Positions 58,628-64,000 of a stretch of DNA of 64,000 bases are shown here, in pieces. Position 1 is the first letter of the stretch, and each line of letters starts with the position of its first letter. A model generated the notes under the pieces. That model saw nothing but the letters and a program-made list of their open reading frames with translations, did not search any database and was not told the origin of the DNA. Where the stretch lies: contig NZ_VFMQ01000001.1 of NCBI RefSeq assembly GCF_006715175.1, positions 682,001 through 746,000 on the forward strand, given 5' to 3'. A program made the position numbers and the translations under genes. The DNA is from Curtobacterium citreum (GTDB taxonomy: Bacteria > Actinomycetota > Actinomycetes > Actinomycetales > Microbacteriaceae).

Positions 58628-60906
58628 CGAGGTTCCCCGCTTCCGTCGTGGGTCGAGGAAACTTCTCCACCACCTGCGCGCGAAGGTTCGCTGAGATCCA
58701 CGGATGGGGCAAGCGCGGAGAGGAAGATACGGGCAAACGCGTCTGGCGTGTGTTCGAGAATCGCCGGGTGCGCCACCGGCTGCTTGACGGCGACAGACCG
58801 TAGCGCCTCCGCGATGGCGGGAGCGGTCGGCTCCACTTGGTGCACGCCGGTCGACCCCGCAACGGATGAGGCCACACCAGCGCGATCGCTGACGACCACA
58901 GACAGTCCGCCGGCGAGCGCCTCGTTGACGACCAATCCCCATACTTCCTCGAGGGCCGGGTGTACGAGCGCGTCGTGATCCGCGAAGACGCGCGGAAGCA
59001 TTGTGCCCGGCAGGTACCCGACGAGATCTACACGGTCACTGAGGTCTAGATTGTCGATGAGTTCTGTTAGCTCAACCTCGAGTGGTCCGGTGCCGACGAC
59101 CGTGAGCATTGTGTTTTCCAGTCCGGGTTCGCGGATGGCCTTGATCGCTTCACTGATGTTCTTCCGCTCGATCAGTTGGCTGACGACGAGAAGTCGAAGG
59201 TTGTCATCGGTTCGAGGGTGACGTGCCCGCTCAAGGTTGGTTTCTGCGTGGATCCTTTGAACATCGACGGCGTTGAATCCGAGATGAATCTTTCCGGGAT
59301 CGACGCCCTCGTGGAGCAGAGCCTCCTGCGCCGCGACGCCTGGGACCACCACTCCGTCCAGGGAGCGGAAGAACCACCGGCGTGCAGCGGCGAGGGGGCC
59401 ACCGGTGTTGCGCTGGGTCAAGAGGTGAGACTCGTAGAAGCCGATGCGGCGGGCACCCGCTTTGCGGGCCGCCCGCGCAACAGTCCAGTATGCCGGCGAG
59501 TCCCATCCTCCGATGAGGACGCCGTCCACGTCCTTGAGTGGCTTCCTACCGAGCCATCCGGCGATGTAGTGCCGAGCTTCGCCACGATGGATGGCGTAGG
59601 TGGGAAGTGTTCGCACAGAAAAGTTGAACTCTCGCCCACGAACCTCCCAGTCGGCGCCACGGTTGTTGCGATCTCGATGCAGCTTCTGGTCGGACTCGAG
59701 GAGCCAGATCTCGAGGTTTACCTGCTCGGCGAGTGCCTCCCAGACCGGGATGCGGTACGGGGCCGCCTGGTTCGTGACCCAAACGATCGACGGCCGATTC
59801 TCGCGCTCGAGGGCGGCGACGTAGTGGTCGTAGATACCGTCGATTGCCGCTCGGATCCCGAACTCACCTGCGATGAGAGCTCGGCCGTTCCTGACCTGCT
59901 GCTCACGCGCGGCTGCGTTGGTCAAGAGGTGCGCGACGCGTGCTGCGAGGTCGGCCGGGCTTCCGTCTGATACGGACGCTGCCTCAGCGGCGTCGAGGCG
60001 CTCGGCGATTCCGCAGTCGTTCGTCAATACGACCGCGGTTCCGGCCGCGAGTGCTTCCAGAACGCTGACGGGAAAGACCTCTCCGTGACTCGGTAGGACG
60101 TACACATCCGCTCGGGCGGTGCGCGCAGCGCCGTCTCCCGGGCTGACAGCGCCTTCGTAGGTGAGGGGAACGTGGGGGTTCGCCTGGAGGAACCGCTCGA
60201 GCTCTGCGAGGTCGCCCTCGTCCGGCCCCACGACCGAGAATCGAGCGTCCACACCTTGCCCAGCGAGGACCGCCGCCATCTCGGCAAATGCGAGGACGCG
60301 CTTCCGAGGGTGGAGGCGGGCAAGGAACAGAACCTCGGGGCGTGCTGCGTCGTCTCGGTCTGGGCGCTCGAACAGGGCGAGACCGTTACCCACGGTCCTC
60401 ACTCGCGCAGCTGGCTCGACATGGTGGATCCCAGACGCTTCGGCTTCGGTGAGGACGAGGACCGCTGCAGCCGATCGGAGCAGCGGCCTTGTGACCGTGC
60501 GGTCGAGGACGCGCGCCAACGGTCCTCGGTTCGGCATGATCATGCCGTGCGTCTGGAGGAAGTAGGGGAGCCCGAGCTGCCGAGCTCGCGATGCGAGCTC
60601 GAGGTCGAGCGCATGACGCCCGGCGTGCACGTGCACGACGTCGATCTGATGACGGTTCTGGTCGAGCCACTTGAGCAACGAAGGCGCGCGCACGCCGCTG
60701 AAGCCGGTCCCCGGGATGCGTCGACCTCGGGCGAGGACGACTCGGACGCCAGGGATGGTGAGCTCGAGTTTTGCGTCCCACGCGGCGAGCAGGGTCACGT
60801 CATGACCGCGGCGCGCGAGTTCGCGACATTGAGCGATGGCGACGGCGAGTGGTCCGCCGAACGCGCCGTCCTCGGACGCGAGGGTGACGGTCTGGACGAT
60901 TCTCAC
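58624..60906 (-). CDS. two-module family 4 glycosyltransferase
   Basis: Protein of 760 residues made of two GT-B glycosyltransferases in tandem. Module 1 (about 1-380): SEDGAFGGPLAVAIAQ, VVHVHAGRHALDLE, VLFLARLHPRKR, donor motif GEVFPVSVLEALAAGTAVV. Module 2 (about 388-745): IVWVTNQAAPYRIPVWEAL, LLVVSQLIERKNISEAI, donor motif EEVWGLVVNEALAGGLSVV. Both donor sites keep the E-x7-E pattern, so two successive sugar additions by one chain are likely. The GTG at 60906 overlaps the acyltransferase stop. An ORF reading to 61251 is only a frame extension. Confidence 0.88.
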   Translation of the reverse strand: MRIVQTVTLASEDGAFGGPLAVAIAQCRELARRGHDVTLLAAWDAKLELTIPGVRVVLARGRRIPGTGFSGVRAPSLLKWLDQNRHQIDVVHVHAGRHALDLELASRARQLGLPYFLQTHGMIMPNRGPLARVLDRTVTRPLLRSAAAVLVLTEAEASGIHHVEPAARVRTVGNGLALFERPDRDDAARPEVLFLARLHPRKRVLAFAEMAAVLAGQGVDARFSVVGPDEGDLAELERFLQANPHVPLTYEGAVSPGDGAARTARADVYVLPSHGEVFPVSVLEALAAGTAVVLTNDCGIAERLDAAEAASVSDGSPADLAARVAHLLTNAAAREQQVRNGRALIAGEFGIRAAIDGIYDHYVAALERENRPSIVWVTNQAAPYRIPVWEALAEQVNLEIWLLESDQKLHRDRNNRGADWEVRGREFNFSVRTLPTYAIHRGEARHYIAGWLGRKPLKDVDGVLIGGWDSPAYWTVARAARKAGARRIGFYESHLLTQRNTGGPLAAARRWFFRSLDGVVVPGVAAQEALLHEGVDPGKIHLGFNAVDVQRIHAETNLERARHPRTDDNLRLLVVSQLIERKNISEAIKAIREPGLENTMLTVVGTGPLEVELTELIDNLDLSDRVDLVGYLPGTMLPRVFADHDALVHPALEEVWGLVVNEALAGGLSVVVSDRAGVASSVAGSTGVHQVEPTAPAIAEALRSVAVKQPVAHPAILEHTPDAFARIFLSALAPSVDLSEPSRAGGGEVSSTHDGSGEPR

Positions 60907-61478
60907 GCGTCGCTTCCGTTCTTGAATCGAGCTCCGGTCACGACGGCAGGGTTGCCAGCAGCGACTGCGCCCGCCGGGATGTGTCCCTGGACGAGTGACA
61001 TGGGGCGCACGAGCGCGGACTCGCCGATCCGCGAACCGCCGAGGACCATGCAACGAGAAGTGATCCAAGCGCCGGCTTCGATGTGGATCGGCCGGGTGAC
61101 GAGGGCCATGTCGCGCTTGTGTCGGTGGCTGCCGGTCGTGAGGAAAGTCTCCTGAGAGATCACGACGTCGTGCCCGACGTAGATGTGGTCTTGATTGTGG
61201 AACCAGACACCCTCGCCGATCCAGCTGTCGTCCTCGATGTGCAACTTCCACGGGAAGCGAACTCGGGTCCTGGGCCGGAAGATCACGCCGCTGCCGATCT
61301 GAGCCCCGAAGGCTCGGAGGACCCTGACTCGCAGGCCGGACGAGATCTGCCAGGGGTTGGTCACGAAGAGGAGTTCAGCGACGCCCCAGAGGTAGACGAC
61401 CGCTCGCGAGCGTCCCCATGCGGTTCGCTCGCCCGGAGCGTCCTTCAACTTGATGACATGCGTCACGTCGGTTGCCAT
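60903..61478 (-). CDS. WcaF-like hexapeptide acetyltransferase
   Basis: Beta-helix acetyltransferase of 191 residues. WQISSGLRVRVLRAFGAQIG near 45-65, then IHIEDDSWIGEGVWFHNQDH and DVVISQETFLTTGSHRHKRD, the last with the conserved His of colanic-acid-type WcaF enzymes. The ending AAGNPAVVTG is typical. Probably O-acetylates the repeat unit. ATG at 61478; the stop overlaps the next gene (GTGA). It belongs to the leftward operon 62670-57293. Confidence 0.88.
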   Translation of the reverse strand: MATDVTHVIKLKDAPGERTAWGRSRAVVYLWGVAELLFVTNPWQISSGLRVRVLRAFGAQIGSGVIFRPRTRVRFPWKLHIEDDSWIGEGVWFHNQDHIYVGHDVVISQETFLTTGSHRHKRDMALVTRPIHIEAGAWITSRCMVLGGSRIGESALVRPMSLVQGHIPAGAVAAGNPAVVTGARFKNGSDA

Positions 61479-61521
61479 GAGTCCCCGATCCCCTCTGCCT
61501 GCGAGGAGCGACCTCGTGTGC

Positions 61522-62670
61522 TCACATCTTAGAGTGACGCGACCTCGTCTTCGAAGCGTCAACGAGCGACTCCAGGGCTCCGGCGTACTGGTCGACCATG
61601 TGACTGAGCGAGAACGCGTCGAGCCGCTTGCCGATCGCGGCCGACAGCTGACCGACCTGCTCGGAGTCATCCGCGAGCGCGACGAGGGTCGCTGCGAGCG
61701 CGGTCGCGGTCGGTTCGCATTCGATGCTGTCCACGCCCGGAGTCAGGTACTCGTACTCGGGCCCGTGTCGGGCGCCGGAAGTCGTCACGATCGGCAGCTC
61801 CATCGCCATGCTCTCGACGGCGATCAGCCCCACTCGACCGGGATTGAGAAGCGCTGTGGCCACGCGCGCGAACTCTGCCTTGGCATCGTTGCCGACGTAG
61901 CCGACCAACCGGACCTGGCCCCGCTCCACGGCCTCGCTGAAGGCCGGTTCGAGTTCGCCTCGGCCGCCGACGATGAGCTGGATCTCGGGGCGCGATGCCC
62001 ACAGCACATCTAGTGCTCCGACGACGAGATCGATGCGCTTGCTCGCGTCCAGGCCTCCGATCATCGCGAAGACGGGACCGCTGCTGAGTCCGAGACGCGC
62101 TCGCACCGTTGACGGATCGTCCGCTTTCGCCCGGTCGATCGCTTGGGAGAGGGCGGTCAGGTCGACCGTGTTGTGCAACGACGTCACGTGTGCTGCGTCC
62201 ACTCCCCAGTCCTTCGCCAGAGCGGCTCCGGTATCGGTGTAGGCGAGGACGTGCGTCGCTGCTCGCGTCTGCCATCGACGAAGCGCTCGGGTCAGTCGGC
62301 TGTCCGGGGCTGTGAAGGCCTCGACGTGGCCCCAGACGCCGACTGGTCGCCGACACTGCAGGAGCGCTCCGTACGTAGCGGAAGCGCCTGCAGCGAGTTC
62401 AGCAACGACGACGTCTGCGTCTTTCCAGGCGGGACGAGCGTTGACGAGTCGGAGCCGAGCAGGACCGAGTTTCACGATCCTCGTTCGCAGTCGGCGCTCG
62501 CTGACGCCCGGGATGCGGGCCCCGTCTCGTCGCTTCGCTTGAGCGTCAGTCGGCTGTCCCGCGGCGATGACCAACTCGTGCCCTTGCTCTGCCAGGCGTT
62601 CTGCGAGGGCTGAGAAGAAGGGCGCGCGGTACGAGGGCACGTACGGCTGCATGATGACAATCCGAGCCAC
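61522..62670 (-). CDS. family 4 glycosyltransferase
   Basis: GT-B glycosyltransferase of 382 residues. N-terminal MQPYVPSYRAPFFSALAERL acceptor-side start, central VFAMIGGLDASKRIDLVVGA, and the donor site ATALLNPGRVGLIAVESMAMELPIV, where the usual E-x7-E is replaced by G-x6-E, as in some family branches. GTG at 62670 with GGGGGCGAG a few bases upstream. First gene of the leftward polysaccharide operon, divergent from the next gene by 131 bp. Confidence 0.88.
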   Translation of the reverse strand: MARIVIMQPYVPSYRAPFFSALAERLAEQGHELVIAAGQPTDAQAKRRDGARIPGVSERRLRTRIVKLGPARLRLVNARPAWKDADVVVAELAAGASATYGALLQCRRPVGVWGHVEAFTAPDSRLTRALRRWQTRAATHVLAYTDTGAALAKDWGVDAAHVTSLHNTVDLTALSQAIDRAKADDPSTVRARLGLSSGPVFAMIGGLDASKRIDLVVGALDVLWASRPEIQLIVGGRGELEPAFSEAVERGQVRLVGYVGNDAKAEFARVATALLNPGRVGLIAVESMAMELPIVTTSGARHGPEYEYLTPGVDSIECEPTATALAATLVALADDSEQVGQLSAAIGKRLDAFSLSHMVDQYAGALESLVDASKTRSRHSKM

Positions 62671-62789
62671 GGCGCTCGCCCCCTGATCCTTGGTTGTTGC
62701 TCAGGTTAGTCGCGGCGCGACCCGTTCGGGTGGCATTGCTCGAATCGGCTGTTCGTCGTCGCGTCGCCGCCTGGAGGCATAGCGACTGT

Positions 62790-62795
62790 TATGTT
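62790..62795 (+). promoter_or_regulatory. -10 box TATGTT, leaderless promoter
   Basis: TATGTT, 6 nt, GTG at 62802. Confidence 0.5.
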
Positions 62796-62801
62796 CACTC
62801 G

Positions 62802-64000
62802 GTGACGACGCCCTTGTCGGTTCTGCTGATCGGCATGAACTACACCCCCGAGACCACTGGGATCGCGCCGTACTCGGCAGGTCTGGCCGAAGAGCTCGCG
62901 CGCCGCGGCTTCCGCGTGCGTGCCTTGACTGCGCACCCCCACTATCCGCAGTGGCGCTTCGACGGCGAGCCGCCCCGTCGGTCTCGTGAGTCGCGTGCTG
63001 GTGTGGTCGTCGAGCGGTTCCGTCACCGTCTTCCCTCGAAGCCGGGCGGGCTGGCGCGTGCAGCGTCGGAAATCTCGTTCGGACTCGCGTCGTCGCTGAC
63101 TCGGCTTGGCCGGCCAGACGCCATCGTGCTCGTGTCGCCCGCACTCTTGTCCAGTGCGATCGCGTTCCTCCGTGCGCGGCTCAGCGGACGGGCTCCTGTC
63201 GTCGTCTGGGTCCAGGACCTCTACTCCCTCGGCCTGCGGGAGCTCAGCGAACGACCGGGTCGCCTTGCGCAGGCGGTGGCGGCGCTCGAAGGATGGTTGC
63301 TCAGGAGAGCGGACGCGGTCGTTGTGATCCACGAGCGTTTCCGTGACACGGTCGTCCACGAGCTTGGTGTCGCTCCGAGTGCGGTGACAGTCGTGCGCAA
63401 CTGGTCGCACCTCGAGGATGGCGAGCCCGTTGATCGGGCGGCGGCACGAGCGGAACTCGGCTGGACCGACGACGAATTCGTCGTTCTCCACGCCGGGAAC
63501 ATGGGGGTCAAGCAGGGGCTCGAGAACGTCGTCGAGTCGGCGAAGCTCGCTGTCGCACATGGCAGCCGCATCCGTTTCGTGCTCCTCGGCGATGGGAACC
63601 AACGCCGCGAGCTCGAGCGGGCCGCCGTAGATGCGCCCGCGTTGCAGATGCTCGGCTCGCTCCCTGATGCTGAGTTCCGCCGCGCCCTCGCGGCCGCAGA
63701 TGCGCTGCTCGTCAACGAGAAGCCAGGCGTCGCCGGGATGGCGGTCCCGAGCAAGCTCACCTCCTACTTCAGCACCGGCCTTCCCGTCCTGGCAGCGACG
63801 GACGCGGGGAGCGTCACCGAGAGCGAAGTGCTCCTTTCCGGCGGTGGCGTCTCCGTCGCGGCTGGCGACCCGCGGGCGCTGCTCGAGGCTGCGGAGGCAC
63901 TCTCGAGCGACCCGGAGCGGGCTGCAGAGCTAGGCCTCGCCGGTCAGCGCTTCCGTCGGGAACGCTTGTCCAGCCACGCCTCGTTCAACACTTATGCTCA
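62802..64000 (+). CDS. WcaI/WbuB-like glycosyltransferase, 3' end outside window
   Basis: Family 4 glycosyltransferase, 399 codons visible and still open at the window end. The N-terminal GMNYTPETTGIAPYSAGLAE and AHPHYPQWRF are diagnostic of the WcaI/WbuB group, which transfers fucose or N-acetyl-fucosamine-type sugars. Later VVWVQDLYSLGLRE, FVVLHAGNMGVKQGLENV and PSKLTSYFSTGLPVLAATD are also typical. The GTG at 62802 has a TATGTT box 6 nt upstream. The missing C-terminus should be short, since family members are about 400-420 residues. Confidence 0.9.
   Translation, partial: MTTPLSVLLIGMNYTPETTGIAPYSAGLAEELARRGFRVRALTAHPHYPQWRFDGEPPRRSRESRAGVVVERFRHRLPSKPGGLARAASEISFGLASSLTRLGRPDAIVLVSPALLSSAIAFLRARLSGRAPVVVWVQDLYSLGLRELSERPGRLAQAVAALEGWLLRRADAVVVIHERFRDTVVHELGVAPSAVTVVRNWSHLEDGEPVDRAAARAELGWTDDEFVVLHAGNMGVKQGLENVVESAKLAVAHGSRIRFVLLGDGNQRRELERAAVDAPALQMLGSLPDAEFRRALAAADALLVNEKPGVAGMAVPSKLTSYFSTGLPVLAATDAGSVTESEVLLSGGGVSVAAGDPRALLEAAEALSSDPERAAELGLAGQRFRRERLSSHASFNTYA

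Overview
The window is GC-rich, gene-dense actinobacterial DNA with strongly G/C-biased third codon positions and frequent GTG starts. Many genes show leaderless promoters, with a TANNNT or CAGGNT -10 box 6-8 nt before the start codon. Gene content (fructose PTS with DeoR regulator, MntR with an exchanger, YhgE operon, S8 protease, exopolysaccharide locus) fits Microbacteriaceae, and Curtobacterium is my best guess. The taxonomic call is inference from gene content and style, not from a search.

Layout. 0-2 kb: 3' part of clpB. 2-8.6 kb: a DUF2231 membrane protein, then a cassette of response regulator, histidine kinase, two related Cys-repeat lipoproteins, a membrane-fusion protein with a peptidoglycan-binding domain and a MacB-like ABC exporter. 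8.7-12.8 kb: fructose operon fruR-fruK-fruA. 13-20 kb: DedA, a DUF2945 protein, a Ser/Thr kinase, TrpF, a HAD phosphatase, a thioesterase, a nitroreductase, an AEC permease and exonuclease III. 20-28 kb: M23 endopeptidase, a large membrane protein, pyrE with a coupled septum-formation-domain protein, an aldo/keto reductase and a HEAT-repeat protein. 28-32 kb: a manganese locus with a yybP-ykoY (Mn2+) riboswitch, a cation exchanger and an MntR-type repressor, followed by a CPBP protease. 32-39 kb: secreted acid phosphatase, L,D-transpeptidase, HAD phosphatase, TetR/DUF3592 pair, DUF4190 protein, SpoU-type RNA methyltransferase and a LacI regulator. 39-43 kb: operon of TetR, a degenerate ABC ATPase-like protein and a YhgE/Pip protein. 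43-49 kb: large secreted subtilase, a 56-codon small gene, purA and a low-molecular-weight tyrosine phosphatase. 50-64 kb: exopolysaccharide locus with tyrosine kinase/chain-length regulator, priming glycosylphosphotransferase, glycosyltransferases, flippase, polymerase and two hexapeptide acyltransferases. Base and codon use changes abruptly from about 54 kb to about 58.6 kb, as expected for an exchangeable polysaccharide island.

Three kinds of non-coding structure stand out. A palindromic repeat (core GGGAGGCACGGTGCC) recurs at least nine times. It lies mostly 3' of genes, but once it spans a promoter and start codon and once it lies inside a coding region. A second, roughly 93-nt repeat occurs as two close pairs near 19 kb and 30 kb. 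At 28.2 kb the manganese riboswitch overlaps a mutually exclusive downstream hairpin, which suggests how it switches. The palindromes are not seen after 52 kb, where the polysaccharide locus takes over.
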